DNA of 64,000 nucleotides, from positions 18,309,179-18,373,178 of the forward strand of contig CM055094.1 in NCBI GenBank assembly GCA_029204225.1, given 5' to 3'. The position numbers were made by a program, and so were the translations under genes. Each line of letters begins with the position of its first letter. Positions within the stretch are counted from its first letter, which is position 1. Positions 35,651 to 48,457 of this stretch are shown here, one piece after another. Below the pieces are notes generated by a model. The model did not search any database. It worked only from the letters and a program-made list of their open reading frames with translations, and had not been told where the DNA came from. Origin of the DNA: Diphasiastrum complanatum (taxonomy: Eukaryota; Streptophyta; Lycopodiopsida; Lycopodiales; Lycopodiaceae).

Positions 35651-36717
35651 CTTTAACAAGTCAAAAGGAGAAAGTCCTCTAAATCCAAGGTAGAGCCTCC
35701 AAATGTCCTCCAAGCAACCTGCAAGCTTCTAGATGCTTCTCCAACTCCAAGCTAAGATGCCTTCACCTGCAAGTAAGGATCTGCCTGCCTCCAAGGATCT
35801 CTCCTCCACCTGTGTCCCTACTCTTGAACACAAAGGAAGATAACAAGATGGCCTCAAGTATTCACCACCCAATCATAGCTAGATCCAAGCTCCAAGTAAG
35901 ACCTATCTAGCACCCCCTTGCTAACCATAAACTAATCACAAGCATATGACAACAAACCATAGTTTACTCAAAATCCAAAACCTACTTATGTCTCATACCA
36001 TAAGCAAGATCTAAACCCTTAGCATACTACACACAAGAATTACTCTACACACTAGTAGCCACACAAGAGCATAGGCAAGGTAAGCAAAAGATATCTCTCT
36101 CCCTCCCAATGGGTGCCCTACTCCTCTTATATAGATGGAATTTAGTTCTCTCCAATACACTATGGAGCTCCATGCACATCCAATGAGAAAGAGAGAGGCC
36201 TAGAGGAGTTCAAGAGCCTTCATAGGCTTATGAAAGGTCATTAGACATCTTCCATAACTTATGACTCTTTGATTACTATTCTTGTGGAACTTGAAACTCA
36301 ATGGACCCTTTAGGAGGGCGCCCTCCTACTAGGACCCATTGACCAAGTTGTGCTTGTATACTTTGGTCCAAGACCAATAAAGTGATATGGTTCAAGGTTG
36401 AGGCCCAAGGTTTAGAAATATAGTCATCCAATGACTTTCTAAGACCTTTCTAGGTTCCATATCTCCATCAAAGGCATAGACACCTACCTGCCCTTAATCA
36501 AGGACAATATCTTTATCTAAGACACCTACCCTTAATCCTAAGGGTAGCCCTTATCCAAAGGTCTCATGATCCTTACCTCTGACTAAGGTATAGTCACTTG
36601 TCTGTCCTTATCCAAGGGTACATACCCTTAATCCTAAGGGTACCTTGCCATGTAGCCCCCAACATTAAATGGACTAATAGGGGTCTGAAGTACTGCTAGT
36701 TACATAGGTATGTAACA
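35651..36717 (-). mobile_element. Gypsy 5' LTR, copy 2
   Basis: TGTTACATACC at 36717 downward, ending next to a primer-site-like TAGTATCAGAGC (35650-35639). It retains the full palindrome TAGGAGGGCGCCCTCCTA near 36311. The leader and gag follow on the same strand. Confidence 0.85.
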
Positions 36718-36867
36718 GACTCTTTCAGAACGAAAAAACTCCTGGAACTGGTAAGGCTTTGACATCTGTGGACCATTTGATGTGGTCTCCCTAGGAGGTT
36801 CAAGGTAGTACATCACTTTTATTGACGACTTCAGCAAGTTTGCAGCCGTGTACTTTATTTACAATGC
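36718..36867 (+). pseudogene. Copia integrase fragment, copy 2
   Basis: Same fragment and same fusion as 13200-13356, here readable as GGSRYYITFIDDFSKFAAVY near 36795-36855. The fusion therefore predates the duplication. Confidence 0.8.
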
Positions 36868-37770
36868 GATCTTTGATTCTTCTCGCAATTTCTTTTCTTC
36901 TTTAGACAAAAGTGCCTCCTCATCCTGTTCATTGTGTCTAGTTGCACTATTGTTCTCGTACATATCATCCAACATGTCTCCCATGACTTCAAATTCATCT
37001 TTCATTGGAAGCTCATTTTCATCGTTGGAACTTGTTTGCGAAGAAGTAGATCTAGATGAGCTAGATTCCGATGCATTAGTCTCTTGATTAATGAGCTCAT
37101 CAATTTCCATCATCTCTTTTAAGCCTTGACGTAGACGACAAGGTAATTGCTTTATATGAGGACCATTGTATTGCATTCGTCATCTACATCGACCATTACG
37201 AGGATTATTGTCTCCAACGCTAAATGAGGATGAAGAATCCTATATACCAAAATAACAAGAAGTAGGTTGAAACAATGCTTTATAAACATTTCCTCCCAAT
37301 ACTTGATAGATCTAAATGTTGCATATGAATATAAATTACCTCTTTTTTTGAAAAGTAGGAACATACCAATGTATCTATTAGACCACTTTTCTTTTCAGCT
37401 TGTTAACATTCAATGAACTCAAAGAATTGCACGCCTCTACATATTTAAATATTTATGAATCTACATTCATTACCTTTCACTTATTATCTTATGTAAACAT
37501 CTAGGCAAATGACGAATAATGCTTCTAACATTTAACATATTTAATGACACAAACCAAATACAATCAAGATGCATGGACTATAAATCTATGCATATCAACA
37601 AAATTTAAATCTTCACACTCATATTCAAATAACAAATAAAATACAATTGATGTCAATATCAATAACAATATATATCTGCTGTTGCAATCATGAGATGAAT
37701 TGCTATCTGATGATGATGACATCTTCGATGACATACACACACTGTAGCCAGCCACTCTATACCAAATCAT
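36868..37770 (-). pseudogene. SET-block gene remnant, copy 2 (SET core deleted)
   Basis: Keeps the Ser/Glu-rich C-terminal part as a clean 105-codon frame (37176-36859; MMEIDELINQETNASESSSS), the diverged second SET tail (37364-37152) and the Ser/Asp-rich first exon (37770-37650). The main SET domain and middle exons are gone through the deletion at 37616. Confidence 0.75.
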
Positions 37771-39396
37771 AGGTAATCATTATGAGACCGTATGTACTGA
37801 ACAAATATAATAAAATTTGTTAAAGACATGCCAATATCTAATCCATGTATATTCTACTTATGCTTAATGTAAATCTAATATTCTAGTAACATTGCTATCA
37901 AGAAAATTGCTTGGGTGGGGCAACACATGACAAGCAATCAAAATGAGGTTCATACTGACAAATGTTAGACATCAGTAGATACTGCGCGCAGGCCTATCTC
38001 GGCTAATTTAAAGACCACATAGCATTCAATGTTTGAAGCTTTCAGTTTGAACTCTTGTCCAAGATGAGTGATGATCTCACTCAATCTTTCTTTCAAGATG
38101 GAATGATCAAAATCAAACAATCAGTCATATACTCAATTGATTCATTGCCACTCAATCACTCATTTGATTAATTAATACTTGGCTTGAGTTAGTTAGGGAT
38201 AAATCTCTTTGGATTGGCCTAGTGTGCCATGGTATTTCATGACGAGCAATATGCATTCGCCCTTTCTATATATGGTTGCTTTGTATGCAAGATGATGTTC
38301 CTCGCATCGAAAAGAAAAGACGAGCAATTGGACAATGTCAATCAATCATATACTAGATAGCACACCATTAATCAACATCTTTATTACAATGCTAAATGAT
38401 ATTTCAACTAATTACTATGATTTCATATAAGGTTATGTAGGTCACACACCAACAACTAAAAAGATATATCATATAGGTCACATATCACTAAGGTCCTCAA
38501 TATATTATAAATGCTTTTGATCATGAATCTAAATGACCCCATGCAACCATTTAAGAGGCCATGACAACAGCAAAATTTTTCTATTTGACCATATAATTAT
38601 GTCATAAGTCAAATTACTTGTTTAATAATAATATGTACTATTTTTTATCTCATGATTTTGTCTTGTATGTCAAATCTCAAGAAAAATAAAATTTATAACA
38701 ATATAAAACTAGGTTTAACAATTAAATACTACCAGAATGATCTTTGAATTGATTTCTTTATGTTCCATCATATTAAAAAATATATTTTATGTAAAATCCT
38801 ACAATAAAATATTCTCATAAAATCTAGAAAAGATTATGAGAATATTGAATAACATTTAAAGCATGCAAGCCCATGTGGGGGACCCTCTCATGTGTGAAGA
38901 CAGGGAAAAAAAACCGCGTCGAACATGCACGAGTGGTGTTAGCCAATATTTTCGCACGAAAAATCGAGCTATTTTTAGAGCAATTTCACAGTTTTGTATA
39001 AAAATCGGCATGTAAGATCCGGCTATTATGGTAAAATCGGCACACAGTTGCCCGTAGAAATGGGTCCCAGCCCACCCCTAAGTAGCTGGACACAGTTTAG
39101 AAAGTGACCTCTAGAAAAACCGTCAAAAAATATTTCATGGACAATTTTTGTACAGACCGAGTCAAAAATACCGGTCCACATAGAAAGTGGTCCTAGCCTG
39201 CCCAAAATGTGGCTAGAGCAAATTTTGGGGCCTTAGAAATGGCCCATAGACTAGTTTACGGCCTTAGAATTGGCCCGATTATACTAGCCGGCAAGACGGA
39301 GCAAATTTTCAATGTACTCCATAACTTTTATTAATAAAAAATTGCCTACTATATATTTCAGGGAACCGGTTGCTTTGAAGAAACCCCAAGTTATGA
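37771..39396 (+). other. Non-coding stretch, copy 2 of 16745-18367
   Basis: Homologous to 16745-18367 with scattered changes. No gene seen. Confidence 0.6.
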
Positions 39397-40260
39397 GTGC
39401 TCGCCAGTAACAACCAACGGGAAAAACCAGCAAAAAGAACTCACAACAAACGGTCGGACATTATGGGAGAGGGTCAAGGAAACTGTAGAAAAATACTGGC
39501 AAATTGTAGTGCAAGTCGAAGCGACACCCCGACAGAAAAATCACCTCGACAGCTTAAGCCATGGGCCACAGACACGCAAATGGAAAATACAAGTGTTGAA
39601 CCCTCCCAGGTCAGAACCAACCTTAATGGTGCTTCTGCTACCCACGGTGCTCATCTTGAGAGACGTACACCCAAGCTAGATCTATCAAAGTTTGACGGTA
39701 GTTCGGACCCTCAAAGATTTTTGCAAATCTTTGAGAATGCATGTGATGTATATGGCAAAACATCTCCCGCTGCTATGGTCCAACTATTTTCAATGACCAT
39801 GATCTTTAAAGCACGTGACTGATTTTTTAACCTCGATCGTGAAGATAAGATAGACTGGTCAATTTTGAAAGAGTCCTTTATCAAGCGTTTTAAGCCCTTT
39901 CGCTTGATCGAGAGTCTTTTTTCATATTGAGTAGCATCAAGATGGCAAAAGATGAACGTGTCCGAGACTATATCGAGCGTTTCAAATGCCTCAAAAGTCA
40001 AGTACAACAACAGCCCTCCAAACAAATGCTCATCATCTAGTCCTTAGTCGACCTTCCAAGATGGATTAGACGCGAGCTAAAATCCAATGATGAATATATG
40101 AACCTAAAGTTAGCTATGTCTGATGCCATCATAGAAGAAGAAGAGAGATCAGATGTTGACGAATCTAGGGAAAGTTGAGCACCACATGATCCTGTCCATG
40201 AGTCGAAGCCGATTGAAGACACCCGAGATCTACTTTGGAGATCCCAGTTGGAGTTGCTTA
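39397..40260 (+). pseudogene. Gypsy-type gag remnant, copy 2
   Basis: Matches the first part of 18368-19763, including KFDGSSDPQRFLQIFENACD near 39689. It has its own frame changes (a small deletion near 39922) and ends before the zinc knuckles at the junction with antisense Copia gag. Confidence 0.78.
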
Positions 40261-40261
40261 C

Positions 40262-40720
40262 TGGCTTGAGTTGATGCTTCTTCTTGAAGCAATTGGTGGC
40301 ATAATGGCCTTTCTTGTCACAATAAAAGCACTTGATCTTTTTCTTCTTGAGCTTGGATGATGAAGCAATAGAGGAATCATCTTCTTCCTCATCTTTGTCT
40401 TTGGATTTGGGTTTGTCCTTGCTTGAGGATTGTTGATATTGGTTCTTGCTCCTCCCTTTGTGCTTGTCCTTGGCAAAGAGAGATTTGCCATCATTATGAG
40501 TGAGAGAAAGCTTGTTCATCCTCAAGAGCTTATACTCTGGTCTTGATTCTTCATAAATAAGCACACTTTGAAGGGCCTCCAAGCCTGGTAGCTCCTCTTT
40601 AATGGCATAAGATTGGACAAGATTATCAAATTCACTTCTCAAGACATTGAGAATGACTTGGACTGGCTCACTTTGATTGATGGAATCACCAATACAAGAA
40701 TCTCGCTATGAATATCCTTT
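40262..40720 (-). pseudogene. Copia gag C-terminal part
   Basis: Minus strand: an EPVQVILNVLRSEFDNLVQS stretch, LPGLEALQSVLIYEESRPE (about 40595-40540), a Lys/Ser-rich linker, then a knuckle CFYCDKKGHYATNC (about 40328-40287). The frame is open from 40642 to the edge. It is cut at 40262 by the end of SET block copy 2. Confidence 0.88.
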
Positions 40721-40779
40721 ACTCTTGAAATGAAGAAAACTCAAATGATGAACTTGCTACACACTCTCAATAGTATCCA

Positions 40780-42195
40780 ATAATGATGTGCTATCAAAGG
40801 TGGAACTATGGCACAAAAGGTTGGGCCACCCCAACTTCAAAGCCATGGAAACTATGTGTGCAAAGGAGCTTGCACTCGGCCTCCCCAAGCATTTGTCAAA
40901 GTGTGGGAAGATAAAGACTTACAAACTACCCTTCTCAAGATCTACATCAAGATCAAGCTATCCTCTTGAACTCGTCCATTTGGATGTTCATTGATTTTCA
41001 CATGAGTCTAATCGTGGTGCCAAGTATCATGTAATTTTCATTGATGACTATTCTAGATATTGTTGGATGTACCTTTTGTCTAACAAATCTATAGTGTTTT
41101 ATTCTTTTGTAAAGTTCAAGACTCTGATAGAAAATCAACTTAGTACCAAAATTAAGGCATTAAGGAGTGATAATGGAGGTGAATATATCTCCAATAAGTT
41201 GATTGACTTTTGTAGTTCTAATGGCATAAAGAGGGAGTTGTCATGTCCACACACCCCTCGAGAAAATGCAATGAGTGAGAGAAGAAATAGATCTCTTTGT
41301 GAGTGTGCTAAGGCTTTAAGGCTAGATTCTTCTCTATCCAAACCATTTTGGGGTGAGACAATAACTTGTGCTAATTATTTGTACAATAGATTGCCTAACC
41401 AAGCCATTGGAGTAATCACACCATTTGAAGCTCTATTTGGAGAGAAGCCCAATCTCAAGGATCTCAAAGTTTTTGGATCCACTTGCTATGTACACCAATC
41501 CTTGGATACAAGGAAGAAGGATGATGCAACCTCCATCAAAGACATCTTTTTGGGATATGGTGAGAATAACAAAGGATATAAAGTCTTCAATCCCATCACT
41601 AGCAAGGTGATAGTGAGTAGGGATGTTATTTTTTATGAAAAACATGCATGTGATTTGGATGATAATGCTACTAATCATCTTGATGCCAAGGATCATGCTA
41701 GGATGGAGGAAAGGCTTCCCAGTGAAGAAGAACTTGAGGATCCACCTCAAGATGCAAGAACTCCAAGAAGATCTACAAGGGCAAGGACCGAGCCATTGAG
41801 GCTCACCTATGATGGTCAAGGTGATGAAAGGGAAGGCTCATTATCTTTCACAGTCAAGGTGACCAAAGGGAAGGCTCATCATCTTTCACATCTTACACCT
41901 TTATTACTTCAATGTTAGATGAGCCAACATGCTATGAAAATGCTTGTAAATCTAAGAGTTGGATGGATGCTCTGCAAGCAGAGTATGAAGCTCTCATTGA
42001 GAATCATACTTGGGATCTTGTGATCTTCCTCAAGGGAAGAAACCACTTGATTGCAAGTGGGTGTTTAGATTGAAGTATAATCAAGATGGATCAATAAGTA
42101 AGCATGAATCTAGGCTTGTAGCCAAAGGTTTTTGACAAACCAAAGGGATTGATTATGATGAGATTTTTGCTCCTGTCTTGAAGACAATTTCATAG
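40780..42195 (+). pseudogene. Copia integrase and start of RT
   Basis: Plus strand: WHKRLGHPNFKAME (about 40808), then the integrase core with IDDYSRYCWMYLL (about 41040), LRSDNGGEYISN (about 41158) and a Glu region read as NAMSERRNRSLCE (about 41266). The C-terminal part has VFGSTCYVHQSLD and IFLGYGENNKGYKVFNP. A 283-codon stretch is open (41067-41918). The RT start (SWMDALQAEYEALIENHTWD; CKWVFRLKYNQDGSISKHES) is broken by frame changes and ends near 42195. It faces away from the gag at 40262-40720, so the two cannot be parts of one undisturbed element. Confidence 0.9.
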
Positions 42196-42453
42196 TGCTG
42201 ACAAATCCTATTGTGAGTTGTGAGAACAAGGCAATATATGCCCGAATTTAAAGCCAACCATGGTAACCAAAAATGTGTTTTGAAAAAGCATATAGTCGAT
42301 AATATTACCTTGTGATATTATCAAAAGTAACAAAAAGTGGTATGCAATAGAAGGTTGATAATGAGATTTTGGAATGGTTGGTGCAGTAATAATATATTGT
42401 TTTAAATAGTAGGATCAAATCTTGTACATTATCACACAGTGATGGTAGAGTTT

Positions 42454-44300
42454 TGGTCGAACTTTAGTTCGAGTATAGAGTCTACATTATGGAAAGCACA
42501 ATGAACATTTGATATTTGAAGATAATTTTATCAAGTTAACAAAACATAATGGGAGGTTTATTTACAAGACAATGTATCTTGCAAGTCATAACTCATGGTC
42601 GAGTTCAACAACTTGATTTGTGAAGAGCATTTTTAGAGTATTGTATCTGAAGTTCAATACTAGTTTCCAATGACAACAAGTGGAACAAAATCACATGAAT
42701 GACCAATTAGTGGTAGAAGAGATAAAGCATGGAAACTCAAAAATTGTTTTGAGAAGAGTATATTTGAGAATATGGAGGTGTATGCGTAGTAGTAGCATAT
42801 TGCATTAAAACTTAGCATAAAATCATATGGATGACTGTCAGTGACAGAGGAGCTTTGCTCGAACTTTAGTTTGAGCATAAAGTCTTCAATACAGAATTAG
42901 TATAAACTATAATGGCAACACAATCTTTGGAGGCATTATTATAAAACTAGTAGATTATATTGGAGACTATGCCTATAAGAAGAAGTGTGCTCAAACCCAT
43001 GGTTGAGCAAGGAGACTCAAATTTGTGTTTTGTAAATGGTATTCTGAAAGGAGCATTGCTCGAACTTAAATTCGAACATAGAGTGTATAATGTGGTAATA
43101 CTAACATTTGTATTTCATGATTTGAAATTTGAAAGTCTAGAGTTTGTAGGTGCAATAGTAGTACATAGTGTTAAGAAGTGGCATAAAAGCATATGGATGA
43201 TTACACAACAACTGGGGCCTTTGCTTGAACTTAAGTTCGAGCATAAAGTGTATATAATGTGGGTGTTACTGACGTTTGTATTTAATGATTAGAAATTTGA
43301 GAATCTAGAGTTTGTCGGTGCAATAGTAGTACTTGCCGTTAAAAAGTGGCATGGAATCATGGATGATTACACAACCACATGGGAGCTTTGCTCGAACTTA
43401 AGTTCGAGCATAGAGTGTATAATGTGGTGTGAGCATAAAGAACTTTGAGCATATGGTTTGTGTGGAGGCATTATTATAAAATTCGTAGATTATATTGGAG
43501 ACTATGCTTATAAGAAGAAGTGTGCCCAAACTCCTGGTTGAGCAAGGAGCTCAAATTTGTGTTTTGTAAATCGTATTTCGAGAGTATGGTGTTTGTAGGT
43601 GCAGTAATAGCAGCTAGAATATTTATTATCACATGTTGACAAAGTAGCTTTTTGCTCGAATTGAAGTTTGAGCATCAATTATACAATAAGGAATTAGGTG
43701 AAACACTTGATCATATGATATTTGGATTACAATATTGGCACATCATAATGCGAACTATCAATAGACAACAATACTTATTTGAGCTAACATTTGTGTTTCA
43801 TGATTATATATTTGAGAGTCTAGAGCTTGTAAGTGCAGTACTAGTACATACTGTTAAGAAGTGACATGAAATCATATGGATGATCACATAACCACATGGG
43901 AGCATTGCTCGAACTTTAGTTTGAGCATAGAGTGTATAATGTGGTGATACTAACATTTGTATTTCATGATTAGAAATTTGAGAGTCTAGAGTTTGTAGGT
44001 GCAATAGTAGTACATAGTGTTAAGAAGCAACATGAAATCATATGGATGATCACACAACCACATGGGAGCTTTCCTCAAATTTAAGTTTGAGGATAGAGTG
44101 TATAATGTTGTGTTAACAACATTTGTATTTAATGATTAGAAATTTGAGAGTCTAGGGTTTGTAGGTGCAATAGTAGTACATACTGTTAAAAAGTGCCATG
44201 AAATCATATGGATGACCACACAACCACATGGGAGCTTTTTCTAAGGGTATTTTGAGAGTACAGAGTTTGTAGGTGTAATATTAGCATATAGCGCCTAGAA
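42454..44300 (+). repeat. Satellite-like array with a palindromic core
   Basis: Imperfect tandem units of about 156-264 bp each carry a palindrome of type CTCGAACTTAAGTTCGAG. Copies lie near 42454, 42856, 43057, 43221, 43389, 43653, 43916 and 44072; the one at 43389-43410 is a perfect 22-bp palindrome. Related TTGAGCA palindromes occur near 42988 and 43523. Between them recur ATAGAGTGTATAATGTGG, GTTTGTAGGTGCAATAGTAG and GAAATCATATGGATGATCAC. A larger piece (42928-43060) is repeated at 43463-43600. Short open frames follow the repeat and are unlikely to be genes. Confidence 0.9.
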
Positions 44301-45567
44301 GTAGCATGAAATCATGTCGATGATCACATATCTTTGAGCATGAATACAATTCACCACAATTCTTTCTTGTCCAATAACTTTCTTATTGTGGCTACCCGTA
44401 TCTCTAGCACAACAATTTCAAATAGTACCCGTAGATTCATTTTAATATTATCTAGTTGTTAAAACAAGACAAATTTTCATTAGAATGAATCATGCAATCA
44501 AAATGTCACAAAGTATTTCATATTGCTATTTGTAGTCTTTCTAATATATTTAACATTTGTTAAACAAAATAGGTCAAACAATTGGTCCTGCGAGTTCAAA
44601 ATGGTTATAGCAACCTATTACACCAAGGTACTAGGATCTAAAAAGTCAATTTCAACCATGATGCTAGCTTTGAGCACAAATTATTCAAGATAGTTTTTTG
44701 GGCCAACTTAGAGCCACTACCATTTGGTTGTACATTGAACATTTTGTTGAAGATAAAAAGTTTTTGATTCATTTTTCTACTCTATACTTGATAGTGGTTA
44801 AGGAGTTTATAGTTTAGGAAAATATAGGGATGGAGAAGAATCATCTTTTTCAATGGGTCAAGAATACAATTTCTATCTATTTTCATACATCTTAAAAGTG
44901 ATCGGTTTATAGTCATACTATTTGTTTTACTATTGACTACTGACTCGGATAATAGTTAACAAAAACAGGCTTTAGAAGTCAATTTTGTCTGACCTTTGTT
45001 TTGATTGTGAAGTCACCAATTTTGTGTATATTATTTCATTTTGTATCCCCTATGATAAAACAACACATGGATATTGTCAAAAATTGATTCCACTGGCTTC
45101 TAACATGTGTGTAGATCCATATGTAGTGACATTTCCAAATTCAAACTCCTCTGAACATGCATGCAGTCAACCATACTTCTTTCGTACCTAGCTTTCCTAA
45201 TGCAGCTTTCTAACCTAAGTTTCTCAACACGTTTCGCTCGAACTCATCCATTTAGCTCTAGATTAGAAGCCATAAGTTCATTTCTATGTTGCCTAGTGGC
45301 CAAAACAGATGACTCATAATCTAATCCCATTTGGTCAAAATGACCTTTGAAACACTAATGTCACAAAGGTAGTAAACCCCATTTGTACTATTTTTGGAAT
45401 ACTTGACATTTATGAATAGAATAGGATTTAGGCCTCATCAGTATGTCCTGTTGGTTCAAAATAGTATAGGAATCTATGGCAAATATTGGACCAGGGTACT
45501 AGGCTCTCAAAGGTAAAATTGCAATCTTGGTGACACTAACATTTGCAGGTCATACACATCACATTTA
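44301..45567 (+). repeat. Diverged two-unit repeat, otherwise unrecognised
   Basis: The sequence around 44430-44680 resembles 45270-45520 (shared AATGTCACAAAG, GTTCAAAAT and GGTACTAGG words in the same order), an offset near 850 bp. No gene or element ends seen. Confidence 0.5.
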
Positions 45568-48457
45568 GTCCTAGAATTTTTCTCATGACCCAAAAATGCG
45601 AACTGTGCAACAAAACAGTTCAAAAAAGCAGACTATGCGAAACATAGTTTAAACTGCAACAGTCAGGGAAAACAAATTGCAAAGGAAAAACTAAGAAAAA
45701 TGCTAAGGCTTTGAAAGATATAAACTCTCAGTTTTTTTAGCTCCCTCTCAAAGTTGGTATTTTTTTTATTCCTAGGCTTGCACGTTGTTTTTCAAAATTT
45801 ATCTTATCAAGAGGCTTTGTGAAAATATCAGCCACCATCTGCTTTGTTAGAACAAACTCAATCTTCACTGTCTTTCTCAACCATATCCCTTATTAGATGA
45901 TATCTGATAGCAATGTGTTTTGCCCTGGAATGAAACACTGGATCCTTCGTCAGATGAATGGCAGATGTGTTATCCATGAATAGTAGCAGCGTCTCATTGG
46001 AGTTCTCTCCCAGTCTATCAAGGAACTGCTTGAGCCATGTAAGCTCGTTCGCCATCTTGGCTGCTGCAACATACTCTACTTCGTAAGATGATTGCGCAGT
46101 TACGGTCTGCTGTCTGCTAATCCATATCACAGCTGCACCAGTTGCTATTCTCTTGCAGTCATCTTTCAGGGATGCCCAGCTTGCATCGTTGTAGGATTTG
46201 ATCTGGAATCCTTCATGCTAAGAGAAACACAGCCCATAATCCTTCATCTTTTGAAGGTATTGCATAATTCTCTTGGCTATCTTCCAGTGTGTAGGACCTG
46301 GATTGATATTAAACTGGCTCATTCTGAAAACTACATAAGCCATGTCAACGCGTGTATTATCTGCCAAGTACATGACTGATCCAAGTAACTTCTTGTAGGG
46401 CACGTTCTGCATGGCTTTTTGCTCTTCTGCATTCTACGGGCAGTCTTGCTTGGTTAGAATTGTTCCATCTATCACCGACATATTAGCTCCTTTGCAGTCT
46501 GTCATTTGAAAATCATCACTGATTTTTTGGATGTATTTTGACTGGTGAAGATACAGCTTCTCTTCATAAATATCTCTATCAATCTACAATCCTAGGTAGC
46601 ATCTTGCTTTCCCTAGGTCTGATATTTCAAGATGCTATGAAATATCATGCTTCACCTAAGTAATTGGCTCATCACTTCAGGACAAGATCAAAGTGTCATC
46701 CACGTAGACTCCTATGATTATGATTTTTTCATCTGTGATCTTTGTATAGACATTGTAGTTGGCCATCAATGGTTGAAATCATAAGGATCTAAGAGTGTGA
46801 TCCTTCTTCTTATACCACTGCCTAGTAGACTGTTTCAGTCCGTATATGCTTCTTTGCATTCGGCAAGCGTAGTTTGCAAAGCGTGAGCAAATGAATCTTG
46901 GTGGTTGGTTCATATAGACCTTTTCGTTCAACTCGTCGTGTAGGAAGGTGATCTTTTCATCCACTATGTGGATCTTGAGATTATACGCTGCTGCATATAA
47001 AAAAAGTAGGCGTAAGGACAAATGCTTTATGACTGGAGAAAAGGTTTCAGTATAGTCAATACCATACTTCTGAGAGAAACCTTTCACCACCAATCTGGCC
47101 TTGTATTTTGATACGTTGCCATCAGGTCCATAATTGTATTTGAAAATCCATTTGCACTTTACAGTCTTCTTGTCTGCTGGTAATGGCTCCAGACTCCAAA
47201 CATTGTTCTGCTCCATGGAATTCATCTTGTCTTCCATCGCTTTAATTCACTTGTCCTTATCTAGATAGCTGATAGCTTTCTCATATGTTTGAGGTTCTCC
47301 TCCAAATCCACAGAACTCCTCTGATATAGAGGCTAAGCTATCAGGTACAAATCTGACAGGTGATCCTCTTTCCCTCGTGGATCTTCTTGGAGAGTCTGCA
47401 GTCACAGATCGATGGTCTGGCCTTTGTCAAGTTTCTTGCCTTTGTTGACTGCTGAATTGTGGTGAGTAGCAGGTGTCCTGGATACAGGATATGCGCCTTG
47501 ATGCTCGTCGTCTGAACAATCACTCTGTCCATCTGGAATTTGAACATCTTGTTCCGGATCCTCAGGGTCCGCTCCCTCCATAGATGTTGGCAGGTCATAG
47601 TAGCCTCTGGTCAATATTTTGTAGCCAATTGGATCTCCGTCAGCCATTGTCTTTGACTCATCAAATTTGGCGTCTCTGACAGTCTTGATCTGTTTGTTGT
47701 CAAGCATGTAGATCCTGTAGTATGATGAATGGTCATCTTGTCCTACGAGGAATCCATGCTCCACCTTTTTATCCAACTTCTTTCTTTTCTGATCTGAAAT
47801 GTGGGCGTATACAACACATCCAAAAATGCACATGTGTCAGACTTGGTTTGTTGCCCCACCAAACCTCGTGTGGCATGGTATGTGCAACACTGGATCTACC
47901 TTTCCTGTTCTGCAGGTAGTTGGTTGTAGCTATTAATTTATGTTCGTCAGAACTTATTCTAGTTTCTTGTCTCTGTCCTCCGTGCATTAGCTGCCTTCTG
48001 CCCATTGCACAGTGCTTTCACGCTGCAGACCTTCGCATTTTGCCAAAAAAGACACTTTCGCGATTTTAAGGGCAATGTCGCTTTTTCAAGGGCACCTTCG
48101 CTTTTATCCGGAAGGCGTATGTGCGACAGTGTTGCTTTTTCCCGAAAGGCGAAAATGCGACGGTTGGCCTAAAAATTTTTCTAAGGCATTTGGAGACATT
48201 GTGTCGCCTTTTTCGGAGAAATGGGAAAAATGCGACAGTGTTGGGAGAGTTGGCCAGAATCATTTTCTAAGTGTTTTGACTTAGTCCTAGAATTTTTTTC
48301 TCATGACTAAAAAATGCGAATTGTGCGACAAAACAGTTCAAAAAAACAGACTGTGCAAAACATAGTTCAAAATGCAACAGTCAGGAAAAAAAAATTGCAA
48401 AGGAAAAACTAAGAAAAATGCTAAGGCTTTGAAAGATAGAAACTCTCAATTTCTTCA
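45568..48457 (-). mobile_element. Deleted Copia element upstream of NPH3-C
   Basis: Inverted copy of 26043-28938. The 5' LTR is 48457-47960 (minus). Integrase C-terminal half, RT and RNase H run from 48005 to 45858, the polypurine tract is near 45745, and a short part of the 3' LTR reaches 45568. The coding part has the same deletion and nearly all the same stops as the copy at 26546-28740. A small change near 46780 shortens the RT frame. Its 5' LTR lies 1.16 kb from the NPH3-C start codon and points away from it. Confidence 0.92.

Larger units (their letters stand above)
35543..40260 (+). repeat. SET-block segmental duplication, copy 2
   Basis: Same order and orientation as 12033-19231 but shortened by a deletion of about 2.49 kb at 37616 that removes most of the SET gene. 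The deletion ends share CAC/ACA. The right end stops inside gag at 40260, against an antisense Copia gag. Confidence 0.92.

Noticed and set aside
42454-44300. CRISPR-like array (regular repeats)
   Set aside because: Spacers are themselves repeated, units are over 150 bp, no cas genes are present, and the setting is a plant genome.
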